Below, piece after piece: positions 28,835-40,255 of a stretch of 64,000 nt of DNA. The stretch lies in contig NZ_BMCU01000004.1 in NCBI RefSeq assembly GCF_014635345.1, forward strand, positions 62,001 through 126,000, read 5' to 3'. This stretch comes from Rhodococcoides trifolii. Lineage in GTDB: Bacteria; Actinomycetota; Actinomycetes; Mycobacteriales; Mycobacteriaceae. Below the pieces are notes generated by a model, which worked only from the letters and a program-made list of their open reading frames with translations, was not told where the DNA came from and made no database searches. Position numbers and translations under genes: made by a program. Position 1 is the first letter of the stretch. Each line of letters starts with the position of its first letter.

Positions 28835-28894
28835 TCAGACCCCGCCGCGGCTGTGAAGAAGAAGCGCGCCATACGCGTGCGCTGACCGAAGCAT
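28835..28894 (-). CDS. leucine-codon leader peptide upstream of leuA
   Basis: A 19-codon frame encoding MLRSAHAYGALLLHSRGGV starts four bases after the upstream gene's stop and ends 74 bases before the leuA ATG. All four leucines use CTT, a rare codon in this GC-rich DNA, and three are consecutive. A GGTGA motif lies just before the ATG as a possible ribosome binding site. Leader peptides rich in the end-product amino acid are established in attenuated biosynthetic operons; leuA leaders exist in other actinobacteria. The downstream alternative stems support the assignment. Expression is inferred, not shown. Confidence 0.65.
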   Translation of the reverse strand: MLRSAHAYGALLLHSRGGV

Positions 28895-28898
28895 GGCG

Positions 28899-30518
28899 TC
28901 ACCATACTCCAGCCTCCTGCGCCTTTTGCCGCCAATCCTCGTTCGGCCGAAAGCGCTTTCCGTCGGGCGTCGCCCAGCACTGCGCCAGCAGCCCGTAACC
29001 GAGCTCGTCGACCCGAACGTGCCCGGGCCAGACCCGAGCGGTCCACTCGCGGTCGTCGTGGGCCGAGTGCTCGGCGGCCAACGCGGCGCCCACCAGTTCG
29101 AACTGCAGGTCTCTCCGCAGCTCGAGCGAGGCCGACGGGGGTTCGCTCTCCAGCTGGTCCAGCAGCGCCGTCGCCACGTCGACGACGCGCCGATCGCTCC
29201 ACCGCAACCACCGTCGGTACGCGCGCGGCGACACCAGCCACATCGAGGCGAGGGCGCACGCGACGCCGAGTGCGGTCTCGACCAGTCGATCCACCCCCAA
29301 CGACACGGCGTTCGCGCCCGGGTGCGACGCACCACCGATCAGCAGCGCCAGGGGAGTGATGAAGGTGACGGCGACGGCGTAGTTACGGGCGATGTAGAGC
29401 TCGATGAGGAACTGCAATGCCATCAGGACCAGCAGGAGGACGACTCCGCTCAGGGACAGCGACCACGCCGCCACGAACAGCCCGACTCCCACCACCGTGC
29501 CGACGAGACGGTGAATTCCGCGAACGGTGCCGCGGCGGCGGTCGGGTCCGGCCTGCAGCACGAGCACCGCCGAGATCACCGCCCAGTCGGGCCGTCCGAG
29601 ACCGAACGCGATCGTGAGCAACCCGGCCGCAGTCGCCGCGACGAGGACGCGAAGGGCGGTCGTCGCAGCATGGGATTCGTACGTGGCCGCGCGTCGTAAT
29701 CGATAGAGAACGGTCGGTCGCGCCAACGGCACTTGCCGATGGGCGGTATCGATGGCGTCGAGCGCAGTCGAGGAACTGACGGAAGCGAACGCGACGTGCG
29801 CGGCCCAGAGGCGTGCGACGAGGGGGTTGTCGGGGCGCCGGACGGGGACGCCTGCGTCGTGCAGCGTCGACCACGCGATGTGCAACCGGACCGCCGCGGC
29901 GTGCCGCGCGTGCGTGACGTGCTCGCCATCGGCGTGCACACCGGTCACCCGATCGACGGCCGCCGCCGCGGCGTTCACGGCGTCGTCCTGCGGCTTCGCC
30001 GGTCGCCACGCAGCGCCGGACATGCCCACGAGCAGCGACGACACCACCCCGATCGCCACGCACGCGACGTTGGTCGTCGTCGCGATCCCTGCCTTCGGCA
30101 GCACCGACGAGACCCCGCAGACCAGGACGAAGAAGAACGCACCAGGCGGTCCCAGGCGCAACGCGTCGACGACGAACGTCGACGCGACCCCGACCGTCAC
30201 CATGGCCGCGACGACCACCACGGCACTGCCCGTCTCCCCGGCCAGACCGCCGAGAAGGGCGGACAGCAGCAGAGCGGCCCCCGCCGTCAGAATCACCAGC
30301 GCGCGGACCCGGTAGGCCCGACCCTCGCCGTAGACGATCGCGAAACCGCCGGTCACCGTCAGCAGCGCCTCGTTCGGAAATCCGGCCGCGAACGCGACGA
30401 GTGCGGGGATGCCGAAGGCGAGTGCAGCGCGCACTCCGCCCGGCCAGCGGGTGCCGACGGAGGGAAACGCGAAGAGAAGACTGCGCCGACGTGCGACGGG
30501 TGGAAGCGGGGTGGTCAC
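28899..30518 (-). CDS. FUSC family membrane protein
   Basis: A 539-residue protein with two blocks of hydrophobic helices, near residues 25-170 and 315-420, separated by soluble stretches. This is the layout of the FUSC / aromatic acid exporter (AaeB-like) family. The second block carries [16 protein letters not shown] and [20 protein letters not shown], a family signature. It may export weak organic acids or aromatic compounds; the substrate is unknown. It is divergent from ask, and its stop is followed at once by the leuA leader, so read-through into leuA is possible. Confidence 0.85.
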   Translation of the reverse strand: MTTPLPPVARRRSLLFAFPSVGTRWPGGVRAALAFGIPALVAFAAGFPNEALLTVTGGFAIVYGEGRAYRVRALVILTAGAALLLSALLGGLAGETGSAVVVVAAMVTVGVASTFVVDALRLGPPGAFFFVLVCGVSSVLPKAGIATTTNVACVAIGVVSSLLVGMSGAAWRPAKPQDDAVNAAAAAVDRVTGVHADGEHVTHARHAAAVRLHIAWSTLHDAGVPVRRPDNPLVARLWAAHVAFASVSSSTALDAIDTAHRQVPLARPTVLYRLRRAATYESHAATTALRVLVAATAAGLLTIAFGLGRPDWAVISAVLVLQAGPDRRRGTVRGIHRLVGTVVGVGLFVAAWSLSLSGVVLLLVLMALQFLIELYIARNYAVAVTFITPLALLIGGASHPGANAVSLGVDRLVETALGVACALASMWLVSPRAYRRWLRWSDRRVVDVATALLDQLESEPPSASLELRRDLQFELVGAALAAEHSAHDDREWTARVWPGHVRVDELGYGLLAQCWATPDGKRFRPNEDWRQKAQEAGVW

Positions 30519-30604
30519 CCGCCGATTTTAGGGTCACCGCCGAGGTCGGTACTCTTCACCAGGGTTTCCGCCCACTCGCCCGTCCATCTGGAGGTAACAC
30601 CACC

Positions 30605-32936
<2,332 letters not shown>

Positions 32937-33101
32937 GCAGCGGTCCGAATTCTCAGCATTTTCATACCGAGCGGTCGTAACGCTGCCGACAGAGCGGGCG
33001 ACGTTACTGGTATGAAGCCCCAATCGAACAATCAGCCGACGTCCGTGTCGGATCGCGTGCCGTTGCTCAGGTCGCTGCTGTTCGCTCTGCTCGTTCGCTG
33101 A

Positions 33102-33299
33102 TCAGAACGTCGCCTTCGGCACGATGATCCACAGCAGCAGGTAGAGCACGAACTGCGGGCCGGGGAGCAGGCAGGACAGCACGAAGATCAGCCGAACCAC
33201 GTTCGGGCTGATGCCGAAGTAGTTGCCGATTCCTGCGCAGACGCCGGCGAACACCTTTCCGGAGCGGGGGCGGGTCAGTCGTCGTGCGGGTGCGTTCAT
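33102..33299 (-). CDS. PspC domain protein
   Basis: A 65-residue protein consisting of one PspC domain: RLTRPRSGKVFAGVCAGIGN then YFGISPNVVRLIFVLSCLL and a second hydrophobic stretch (GPQFVLYLLLWIIVPKATF). PspC proteins are small membrane proteins linked to envelope stress. No PspA or PspB gene is adjacent. The 166 bases upstream contain an 8-bp-arm inverted repeat (33382-33401) that may regulate it. The region between asd and this gene (32937-33101) holds only a weak 29-codon frame and no other recognisable element. Confidence 0.88.
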   Translation of the reverse strand: MNAPARRLTRPRSGKVFAGVCAGIGNYFGISPNVVRLIFVLSCLLPGPQFVLYLLLWIIVPKATF

Positions 33300-33381
33300 C
33301 GAAAATCATTCCTTCTGTTGTCGTTGCCTTCACTGTGCCCGAGGTGCCGTGCGCTCGGCATCGCCCTCGAGACTGACAACG

Positions 33382-33401
33382 ACCCTGAGTGGCCTCAGGG
33401 T
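33382..33401. promoter_or_regulatory. inverted repeat in the PspC/oxygenase divergent region
   Basis: ACCCTGAG-TGGC-CTCAGGGT is a perfect 8-bp inverted repeat with a 4-base spacer. It lies 83 bases before the PspC start and 65 before the oxygenase start. TGAG/CTCA half-sites resemble those used by NarL-type response regulators of envelope-stress systems; this is only a resemblance. Confidence 0.4.
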
Positions 33402-33465
33402 TCCCCCTTCCGAATGCCGGAACCAGAGTGTCGTGCATCACATGGAGAGGCGCACACTCGTCACC

Positions 33466-34527
33466 ATGACCGCTATCGTCCGAAACCAGTGGTACGTCGC
33501 CGCCTACGGCCGTGAGGTGAGCCGCGAGCTGTTCTCCCGAACCATCTGCGGCGAACCGATATTGTTCTGGCGCACCGAGGGCGGTGAGGTCACCGCGATG
33601 AGCGATCGATGCGTCCATCGCCGCTTCCCGCTGTCGCAGTCTCCGAGTCGTCTCGTCGACGACACCGTCGTCTGCGGATACCACGGCTTCACCTACGGCG
33701 CGGACGGCGTGTGCGTCGCGGTCCCCGGTCAGAAGCGGGTGCCCCGCACTGCACGGTTGACGTCCTACTCCGTGGTCGAACAGGACTCGTTCGTGTGGGT
33801 GTGGATTGCCGACCCCGAGCGGCCCGGCACTGCGGATCCGTCGACCATCCCGCGGGCGCGCTGGCTCGACTCTCCGGACTGGGACGCCGTCAGCGGTGTC
33901 GAACACATCGATTGCAACTACGGCCTGCTCGTCGACAACCTCCTCGATCTCTCCCACGAGACGTACCTGCACGGCGGCTACATCGGAACCCCGGAGGTGG
34001 CCGAGACGCCCATCACCACCGAGGTCGACGACGACGCGGGCATCGTCTACGTCTCCCGCCACATGGACGACGCGCAGTGCCCGCCGTTCTATTCGAAGTC
34101 CACCGGGGTGCAGGGGCGCATCACCCGGTGGCAGGACATCGAGTACACACCACCGTGCCTGTACCTGCTGCACAGTCGGATCGCTCCGGTGGGTGCGGCG
34201 CTTCCGGCCGACGACGGCACCGACACCGAGGCGTTCCATACCGAGATCGTCTACGCCATCACTCCGGAGACCGAGCATTCGACGCACGACTTCTGGTGCG
34301 TCGCCCGCGATTTCGCCCGCGGGGACGACGAGGTGTCGACGTTCCTGGCCGAGAACAATCGTACGGTGGTCATGCAGGACGTGGTCGCGTTGGACGTGTT
34401 GCAGAAGGCGTTGGACGCGGAGAAGGCCGGCTACCAGGAGTTGTCGATCAACATCGATGCCGGTGGCTTGGCGGCGCGCCGCATCCTGGCCGCCATGGCC
34501 GCTCCGGCCCCGGTTCCCGTGAGCTGA
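33466..34527 (+). CDS. Rieske [2Fe-2S] aromatic oxygenase, vanillate O-demethylase VanA-like
   Basis: A 353-residue terminal oxygenase. The Rieske ligands are Cys49/His51 (RCVHRRF) and Cys70/His73 (CGYHGF). The mononuclear iron site is in VDNLLDLSHETYLHGG. The N-terminus TAIVRNQWYVAAYGREV is typical of VanA, which demethylates vanillate or related methoxy-aromatics. ATG 33466 is chosen for the family N-terminus, and ATG 33442 is an alternative. No VanB-type reductase gene lies nearby, so electrons must come from a protein encoded elsewhere. An IclR regulator gene follows after a small gene. Confidence 0.88.
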   Translation: MTAIVRNQWYVAAYGREVSRELFSRTICGEPILFWRTEGGEVTAMSDRCVHRRFPLSQSPSRLVDDTVVCGYHGFTYGADGVCVAVPGQKRVPRTARLTSYSVVEQDSFVWVWIADPERPGTADPSTIPRARWLDSPDWDAVSGVEHIDCNYGLLVDNLLDLSHETYLHGGYIGTPEVAETPITTEVDDDAGIVYVSRHMDDAQCPPFYSKSTGVQGRITRWQDIEYTPPCLYLLHSRIAPVGAALPADDGTDTEAFHTEIVYAITPETEHSTHDFWCVARDFARGDDEVSTFLAENNRTVVMQDVVALDVLQKALDAEKAGYQELSINIDAGGLAARRILAAMAAPAPVPVS

Positions 34528-34565
34528 CGGTGGAACCGACGCGAATGTTGCGTGGCAACAGAGTC

Positions 34566-34739
34566 ATGCGCATCGTCTGGTTACCCGGGACCGATCTCCT
34601 TCAGGGTGAGTGCCATTGCGGCGCAACGCACGTCGACGAAGACCCGGCTGCGATGTGGGACTGGCTGCTGGCCCATCCGGTCGGACACGGCGGCACCGAA
34701 TCGGTCACCGAGGAACGGGTGCTCGCCACCGTCCGGTGA
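34566..34739 (+). CDS. small conserved hypothetical protein
   Basis: A 57-residue protein (start ATG 34566; ATG 34545 or GTG 34530 are possible earlier starts). It reads MRIVWLPGTDLLQGECHCGA at the N-terminus and contains a Cys-x-Cys and the segment AAMWDWLLAHPVGHGG. It looks like a recurrent small actinobacterial protein of unknown function, with the two cysteines perhaps binding a metal. It lies between the Rieske oxygenase and the IclR gene on the same strand, 38 bases after the former's stop. Confidence 0.6.
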   Translation: MRIVWLPGTDLLQGECHCGATHVDEDPAAMWDWLLAHPVGHGGTESVTEERVLATVR

Positions 34740-34758
34740 CCGGACGTAGGGTGAGCGT

Positions 34759-35496
34759 GTGCCCCACACCGGCTCGGTCACCGTCCGTGCGCTGCGCCTG
34801 CTCGAATCCTTCACTCCCGCAGCGCCGACGCTCACCCTCGGCGAACTCGCTCGTCGGTCCGGCTACCCGCTCACCACGGTGCACCGTTTGACGACGGATC
34901 TGCTGTCGTGGGGCGCGTTGGAACGAGATGCGAACGGTCGCTTGCACATCGGCCTGAGATTGTGGGAGGTGGCGTCGCTTGCGCCGCGCGGCGCGTTGCT
35001 TCGGGAAGTCGCCATGCCGGTGATGGAGGATCTGTCGCAGATCACGCGGGAGAACGTGCAGCTCGGCATTCTGGACGGGCACGACGTGATCTTCCTCGAG
35101 CGCATCGCGGGACAGAACGCAGTTCCCGTCAGGACCCGCGTCGGTGGCCGATTCCCGGCTGTAGCAACGGGAATGGGGCTGGCGTTGCTCGCACACGCGG
35201 ACCCCGCGGTGCAGGACGCGGTGCTGTCGGCCCCGCTGGAGAGGTTCACGGACAAGACCATCACGGACCCCGGCGTTCTGCGTCGCACCTTTGCGTCGAT
35301 CCGCCGCACCGAGGTGGCGATCAGCGACCGCCAGGTCACGATGGACGCCGTGTCCGTTGCGGCGCCGATCTTCTCGCGGCCCGGTGTGGCCGTCGCATCC
35401 GTGTCGTTGGTGGTGGCTGCCGAGACGGCGAACACGGCGTCGTTGGCCCCGTTGATCAGGGCCGCGGCGCGGACGATCGGGCGAGCGTTGGGCTAG
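34759..35496 (+). CDS. IclR family transcriptional regulator
   Basis: A 245-residue regulator. The N-terminal winged helix (residues 5-65) reads SVTVRALRLLESFTPAAPTL with recognition part GYPLTTVHRLTTDLL. The C-terminal effector domain follows (FLERIAGQNAVPVRTRVGGR, FPAVATGMGLALLA). IclR proteins often control aromatic degradation, so the upstream Rieske oxygenase is a plausible target. It starts at GTG 34759, 19 bases after the small protein. Its 3' end overlaps the opposing kinase-like gene by 41 bases. Confidence 0.9.
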   Translation: MPHTGSVTVRALRLLESFTPAAPTLTLGELARRSGYPLTTVHRLTTDLLSWGALERDANGRLHIGLRLWEVASLAPRGALLREVAMPVMEDLSQITRENVQLGILDGHDVIFLERIAGQNAVPVRTRVGGRFPAVATGMGLALLAHADPAVQDAVLSAPLERFTDKTITDPGVLRRTFASIRRTEVAISDRQVTMDAVSVAAPIFSRPGVAVASVSLVVAAETANTASLAPLIRAAARTIGRALG

Positions 35497-36415
35497 ACAG
35501 GTAGGACTCGACGACGGCGAGCGTGCCGTCGGTGAAGTTCGCGCCCAGTTCGCGGGCGGTGTCCGCTTCGGGATGCGACGCGATCCACGCGGTCAACTGA
35601 ATGCGGCGCATGGCAACGAACGTCGACACCATCGACTCATCCTCGCGCCCGAGTGCGGCGACGGTCCGGTACCCGGTCAGCCAGGCGTCGACAAGTTCCG
35701 GAACGTCGGATCGATCTTCGACGAACGACAGCGACGCGGCGAGATCGGCCATGTACCAACCGAACCCGCAGTCGTCGAAGTCGATGACCGTCACGCAGTC
35801 GTCCGTCACGACGAGGTTCGCGGCGCGCAGATCCGAATGGATCAACCCGAAACGGTCCTTCTCGCAACCGAATCGGCGCAGGCGGTCGTCGATGGTGCGC
35901 ACGCACCGACCCAGCACGTCGATACCCGCCGCGTCGAGGCCGAGGGAGTCTTGCCAGCGGCCCCAGTGCGCCCGCGGCCCCAACTGCTCCTCGACACCCC
36001 AGGTGAGGCGCGAGAATCCGGACGGGGGATGCCACGACTGTGCGTGCCTGTGCAGCCGGGCGCTGACCGCACCGATCTCGGCAAACCACTGCGGGGAATC
36101 GTCGGGGGAGGTGCCGTCGACCCAATCGAAGAGTGCCACGTGGCGACCCCCGACGTCGACGACGGACTCACCGGCCGGAGTGCGAACGACGGCGGGGGTG
36201 CGCACGACGTCCTCGCGCCGCAGCGCGTCGATCCACGCGTGTTCGCTCTCGATGGCGCGCCGTGAGTGGTACCCGTCGCGGTGGACTCGGAGTGCGCGAC
36301 GGGAGCCGTCCGCGGTCACCGAGAACGTGGCGTTCTCCGACGTGCTGACCAGTTCCACCGTGGCGCTCTCGGGAATGTCCCAGGACGGCAGTGCGAGCCG
36401 GGCGTAGTCGGGCAT
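35456..36415 (-). CDS. phosphotransferase (aminoglycoside phosphotransferase / SrkA-like fold)
   Basis: A 319-residue kinase-like protein. The Brenner motif with the catalytic aspartate is LIHSDLRAANLVV, and the metal-binding motif is VTVIDFDDCGFGW. The N-terminal lobe (SENATFSVTADGSRRALRVH) matches the fold. Relatives include stress-response kinase SrkA, homoserine kinase type II and choline kinase; the substrate is unknown, and antibiotic resistance should not be assumed. ATG 36415 is chosen; a TTG at 36436 is possible. It is divergent from the TetR gene at 36486. Confidence 0.85.
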   Translation of the reverse strand: MPDYARLALPSWDIPESATVELVSTSENATFSVTADGSRRALRVHRDGYHSRRAIESEHAWIDALRREDVVRTPAVVRTPAGESVVDVGGRHVALFDWVDGTSPDDSPQWFAEIGAVSARLHRHAQSWHPPSGFSRLTWGVEEQLGPRAHWGRWQDSLGLDAAGIDVLGRCVRTIDDRLRRFGCEKDRFGLIHSDLRAANLVVTDDCVTVIDFDDCGFGWYMADLAASLSFVEDRSDVPELVDAWLTGYRTVAALGREDESMVSTFVAMRRIQLTAWIASHPEADTARELGANFTDGTLAVVESYLSSPTLARSSAPRP

Positions 36416-36449
36416 GGAGGAACGGTACGCGACCAACTAAAAGTCAGGC

Positions 36450-36485
36450 TGGACTGTTTGTCGTTTCCTCGCTACTGTCGACGGC
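36450..36485 (+). promoter_or_regulatory. possible leaderless promoter of the TetR-monooxygenase operon
   Basis: TACTGT (36473-36478) lies seven bases before the GTG start at 36486, with TGGACT (36450-36455) 17 bases further upstream. The spacing suits a promoter whose transcript begins at the start codon. No ribosome binding site is present. Confidence 0.4.
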
Positions 36486-37052
36486 GTGACCACCGACACA
36501 CCGACCCGGCGCACGCAGCCCGAGCGCACCGCCCTGATGCGGGCTCGACTCCTGGACGCAGCGGTCGAGAGCCTCGTCGACCTGGGCTACGCGAAATCGT
36601 CCACCCAGGAAATAGCCCGCCGGGCGGGTGTGTCCCGCGGAGCCCAGCTGCACCACTTCCCGACCAAGGAGTCGCTGGTGGTCGCCGCGATCGAGCACCT
36701 GGTGCGCAAGCGTCTCGAAGAGTTGGTCACCGTCGACCGCGAAGCCGGCCTCGACATCCTGCTCGACGCGTTCTCCGGTCCGCTCTTCTACGCGGCGCTG
36801 GAACTGTGGGTGGCCGCCCGCACCGACCCCGCGCTGCATGCAGCCATGGTTCCGCTCGAGCGCACCGTCACCGAGGCGTTGTCCGAAGGCGGCCGCGAGG
36901 TGTTCGGCGACGCGATCAGCGGCGAGGCTCTCGAACTCAGTATCGAACTTGCACGAGGACTGGCGGTGTCGGCGATCTTCCGCACCCCCGAAACGGATTC
37001 GACACTCCGGCAGCGGTTGCTCCCGGTGTGGGAAGCGATGGTGATGAAATGA
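36486..37052 (+). CDS. TetR family transcriptional regulator
   Basis: A 188-residue regulator. The helix-turn-helix (residues 15-65) reads RARLLDAAVESLVDLGYAKS with recognition part GVSRGAQLHHFPTKESLVV. The start is GTG 36486 with no Shine-Dalgarno site. Its stop overlaps the start of the flavin monooxygenase (ATGA), so it is the first gene of a four-gene operon and is likely an autoregulated repressor of it. The ligand is probably a substrate or product of that pathway. Confidence 0.9.
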   Translation: MTTDTPTRRTQPERTALMRARLLDAAVESLVDLGYAKSSTQEIARRAGVSRGAQLHHFPTKESLVVAAIEHLVRKRLEELVTVDREAGLDILLDAFSGPLFYAALELWVAARTDPALHAAMVPLERTVTEALSEGGREVFGDAISGEALELSIELARGLAVSAIFRTPETDSTLRQRLLPVWEAMVMK

Positions 37053-38563
37053 CCAGGTACACGGGAAGGCCGGAGGCCGGCCGGACGACGCACTGCAACA
37101 TGCTGATCGTCGGCGCCGGTTTCGCCGGAATGGCCTTGGCGGCGAGGACTCTGAAGGAAGATCCCTCCGCCGACCTACTCGTCATCGACCGGGGGCACGA
37201 CGTCGGTGGTACCTGGCGCGACAACACCTACCCCGGCGCCGCCTGCGACGTTCCGACGGTCCTCTACTCCTTCTCGTTCGCGCCGCACGCGGAGTGGTCG
37301 CACACGTTCGCGCGGGGACCCGAAATCTACAGCTACCTGCGAAAGGTGGCTGACAACTTCGGAATTCGCGAGCATCTCGTCACGGACTGCGAACTGTTGA
37401 GCGCAGAGTGGGACGACACTGCTCAGCAGTGGGACGTCACCACGAGCGTCGGACCCATGACCGCGAAGATTCTCGTCGCCGCGACGGGAACCCTGTCGAC
37501 GCCGAGCCTCCCGGACGTTCCCGGCCGAGACGAGTTCGTCGGCAGCATGTTCCACTCGGCCACCTGGGACCACGACGTGGACCTGCGGGGCAAGAAGATC
37601 GCCGTCGTGGGCACGGGTGCGTCGGCAGTGCAGTTCGTTCCCGAGATCGCCGACGACGCAGAGCATCTGTACGTGTTCCAGCGGACGCCCGCATGGGTGA
37701 TTCCCCGCGTCGACCGCACCAGGGGCAACCTGGAGCGGTGGGCGTACCGCCGGCTCCCGATCACCCAGAAGTTCATGCGCGGCGCCATCTACGGCTACCG
37801 CGAGCTCTACGTCGAGATGATGGCGAAGCGGCCGCGACTGTTGGCGATTGCGCACCGAGTTGCTCAGGCGCACATGCGACTGCAGGTGTCCGACCCACGC
37901 CTCCGACGCGAGCTCACCCCCGATTTCGTGATCGGATGCAAGCGCATGCTGCTGTCGAACGACTGGTTGAAGACGCTCGACCGCCCGGACGTCGACCTCG
38001 TACCGAGTCGCCTCACCGCCATGACGGAGAACGCCGTCGTCGACGCGGACGGCCGCGAATACCCGGTCGACGCGGTCATCTTCGGCACCGGCTTCACGCC
38101 GACGGAACCTCCTGTCGCACATCTGATCACGGGACGCGACGGTCGGACGCTGGCGGAGCGCTGGGCGGGTAGCCCCAGTGCGTTCCGCGGGACGACGATC
38201 AGCGGTTTCCCGAACCTGTTCATGATGTACGGACCCAACACCAATCTTTCGCACAGCTCGATCGTCTACATGCTCGAATCGCAGTCGGCCTACATCGAGT
38301 CGGCCGTGGAGACGATGGCGGCCCGCGGCATCACCTCCGTCGAGGTCACCGACAGTGCTCAGCGTCGGTACAACGACGATCTCGACAGCCGACTAGAAGG
38401 AACGGTGTGGAACACCGGCGGATGCTCGAGTTGGTACCTCGACGCCAGCGGACGCAATTCGGCGATGTGGCCGTCCTTCACCTGGCAGTTCCGGAACCAG
38501 ACGAAGCACTTCGATCTGGAGAACTACAAGACCCGCACGGCGGAGAAGGTGGTCACGGTATGA
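37049..38563 (+). CDS. flavin-containing (Baeyer-Villiger-type) monooxygenase
   Basis: A 504-residue FAD- and NADPH-dependent monooxygenase. The FAD motif GAGFAG is at residues 22-27, the type I Baeyer-Villiger fingerprint FVGSMFHSATW fits F-x-G-x3-H-x3-W, and a second Rossmann motif is VVGTGASAVQFVPEI. Residues 4-13 (YTGRPEAGRT) come from an in-frame GGCCGG repeat copy, so the natural N-terminus may once have been nearer MLIVGAGF. It is coupled to TetR upstream and to the GMC oxidoreductase downstream by ATGA overlaps. It may insert oxygen next to a ketone in a steroid, terpenoid or long-chain ketone. Confidence 0.9.
   Translation: MTRYTGRPEAGRTTHCNMLIVGAGFAGMALAARTLKEDPSADLLVIDRGHDVGGTWRDNTYPGAACDVPTVLYSFSFAPHAEWSHTFARGPEIYSYLRKVADNFGIREHLVTDCELLSAEWDDTAQQWDVTTSVGPMTAKILVAATGTLSTPSLPDVPGRDEFVGSMFHSATWDHDVDLRGKKIAVVGTGASAVQFVPEIADDAEHLYVFQRTPAWVIPRVDRTRGNLERWAYRRLPITQKFMRGAIYGYRELYVEMMAKRPRLLAIAHRVAQAHMRLQVSDPRLRRELTPDFVIGCKRMLLSNDWLKTLDRPDVDLVPSRLTAMTENAVVDADGREYPVDAVIFGTGFTPTEPPVAHLITGRDGRTLAERWAGSPSAFRGTTISGFPNLFMMYGPNTNLSHSSIVYMLESQSAYIESAVETMAARGITSVEVTDSAQRRYNDDLDSRLEGTVWNTGGCSSWYLDASGRNSAMWPSFTWQFRNQTKHFDLENYKTRTAEKVVTV
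37063..37086. repeat. GGCCGGAGGCC repeat inside the monooxygenase 5' end
   Basis: GGGAAGGCCGGAGGCCGGCC, followed by GGAC, lies in frame a few codons after the start codon. It is read in a different frame from the asd copy, giving G-R-P-E-A-G-R. Confidence 0.85.
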
Positions 38564-40245
38564 GCTTCGACTACGACGTACTCGTCGTCGGATCCGGTTT
38601 CGGCGGCAGCGTCTCGGCCCTGCGCCTGACCGAGAAGGGGTACCGCGTCGGCGTGCTCGAAGCGGGGCGACGTTTCGAGGACGACGAACTCCCCAAGACC
38701 AGCTGGCGGCTGCGGAAGTACCTGTGGGCACCGGCGTTGGGCTGCTACGGAATTCAGCGTATCCATCTGCTCCCGGACGTTCTGGTGATGGGCGGTGCCG
38801 GTGTCGGCGGCGGCTCGCTGAACTACGCCAACACGCTCTACCAACCTCCGTCGTCGGTGTTCGAGGACGACCAGTGGGCCGACATCACGGACTGGGAAGA
38901 AGAACTGACGCCGTACTACGACCAAGCGCGCCGGATGCTGGGGGTCGAGGACAACCCCACCATCACGCCCGCCGACAAGGTGATGAGCGACATCGCCAAC
39001 GAGATGGGCGTCGGGGACACCTTCACCACCACACCGGTCGGCGTCTTCTTCGGAGAAGGCCAGCGCGGCAAGGACATCGCGGACCCGTACTTCGGAGGTG
39101 CCGGCCCCGGCCGCACCGCGTGCACCGAGTGCGGGTCGTGCATGACGGGCTGCCGCGTCGGCGCCAAGAACACCCTGGTCAAGAACTACCTGTATCTAGC
39201 CGAAAAGGCCGGCGCGCAGGTTCTTCCGCTCACCACGGTGCGCACCGTCCGACCACGGCCCGGCGGCGGTTACGACGTGGTCACCCGCCGAACCGGTGCC
39301 AAACTGCGACGGAAGGAGACGGTGTTGACCGCGGAGCAGGTGATCTTCGCCGCCGGCACCTACGGCACACAGAAGCTCATGTTGCACGCCAAGGCAATCG
39401 GTGATCTTCCGAAACTGTCGGACAAGCTCGGATCGGTGGTTCGCACGAATTCCGAGGCGGTCCTCGCTGCGACGGCGCACAATCGCGACATCGATTACAC
39501 CGAAGGTGTCGCCATCACCTCGTCGTTCCATCCGGACGACCACACCCACGTCGAGCCGGTGCGATACGGCAAGGGCAGCAACGCCATCGGACTCCTGCAG
39601 ACGGTGCTGAGCGACGGCGGCGGTCGCGTACCCCGGCCGCTCAAGACTCTGGGTGTCGCAGTTCGCCACCCTGTGGCTGCGTTCCGCAGTCTGTCCGTCC
39701 GCAACTGGTCGGAGCGAACCGTCATCGCGCTGGTGATGCAGACCGACGACAACTCTCTCGAACTCGGAACCAAACGCGGTCGACTCACCAGCCGCAAGGG
39801 GCCGGGGGATCCGCCTCCGTCGTGGATACCGCAGGGCCACACGGTGGTCCGCAAGGCCGCGGAGAAGATCGGAGGCGACCCCGGTGGATCGTTCGCCGAC
39901 GTCGTGAACATTCCGATGACCGCGCACTTCCTGGGCGGCTGCGTCATCGGGTCGTCCTCCGAACGCGGTGTGATCGACGGCTACCAACGCGCGTACGGGT
40001 ACGAGGGTCTGCACGTCGTCGACGGCTCGTCGGTCAGCGCCAACCTGGGCGTCAACCCGTCGCTCACCATCACCGCGCAGGCGGAGCGCGCAATGGCGTT
40101 GTGGCCCAACAAGGGTGAGGTGGACTCACGCCCACCGGTGGGTGCGGGGTACCGCCCCACCAAGGCCGTGAAACCGGACCGCCCTGTCGTCCCGGAGCAT
40201 GCATCCGGTGCCCTTCGGTTGCCGCTCTTCGTCGTGAACAAGTGA
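38560..40245 (+). CDS. choD: GMC oxidoreductase, cholesterol oxidase ChoD-like
   Basis: A 561-residue GMC-type flavoprotein. The FAD motif GSGFGG is at residues 11-16. GAGVGGGSLNYANTLY, the cysteine cluster CTECGSCMTGCRVGAKNTL and the C-terminal VSANLGVNPSLTITAQAERA all match mycobacterial ChoD (Rv3409c). That protein is annotated as cholesterol oxidase; its true substrate is debated. No signal peptide is present. The start overlaps the monooxygenase stop (ATGA). The segment SERTVIALVMQ has Gln where the catalytic Glu of secreted Streptomyces cholesterol oxidase appears to align (by eye). Substrate: a sterol or related alcohol, unproven. Confidence 0.88.
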   Translation: MSFDYDVLVVGSGFGGSVSALRLTEKGYRVGVLEAGRRFEDDELPKTSWRLRKYLWAPALGCYGIQRIHLLPDVLVMGGAGVGGGSLNYANTLYQPPSSVFEDDQWADITDWEEELTPYYDQARRMLGVEDNPTITPADKVMSDIANEMGVGDTFTTTPVGVFFGEGQRGKDIADPYFGGAGPGRTACTECGSCMTGCRVGAKNTLVKNYLYLAEKAGAQVLPLTTVRTVRPRPGGGYDVVTRRTGAKLRRKETVLTAEQVIFAAGTYGTQKLMLHAKAIGDLPKLSDKLGSVVRTNSEAVLAATAHNRDIDYTEGVAITSSFHPDDHTHVEPVRYGKGSNAIGLLQTVLSDGGGRVPRPLKTLGVAVRHPVAAFRSLSVRNWSERTVIALVMQTDDNSLELGTKRGRLTSRKGPGDPPPSWIPQGHTVVRKAAEKIGGDPGGSFADVVNIPMTAHFLGGCVIGSSSERGVIDGYQRAYGYEGLHVVDGSSVSANLGVNPSLTITAQAERAMALWPNKGEVDSRPPVGAGYRPTKAVKPDRPVVPEHASGALRLPLFVVNK

Positions 40246-40255
40246 GGTGACGGCC

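Noticed and set aside
33012..33101. A 29-codon frame (MKPQSNNQPTSVSDRVPLLR...) between asd and the PspC gene.
   Set aside because: It has no ribosome binding site, and conservation cannot be tested here. It is left unannotated although a small hydrophobic peptide is possible.
36266..37048. Upstream extension of the monooxygenase frame through the TetR gene.
   Set aside because: The TetR gene explains this stretch, and the ATGA overlap fixes the monooxygenase start at 37049.
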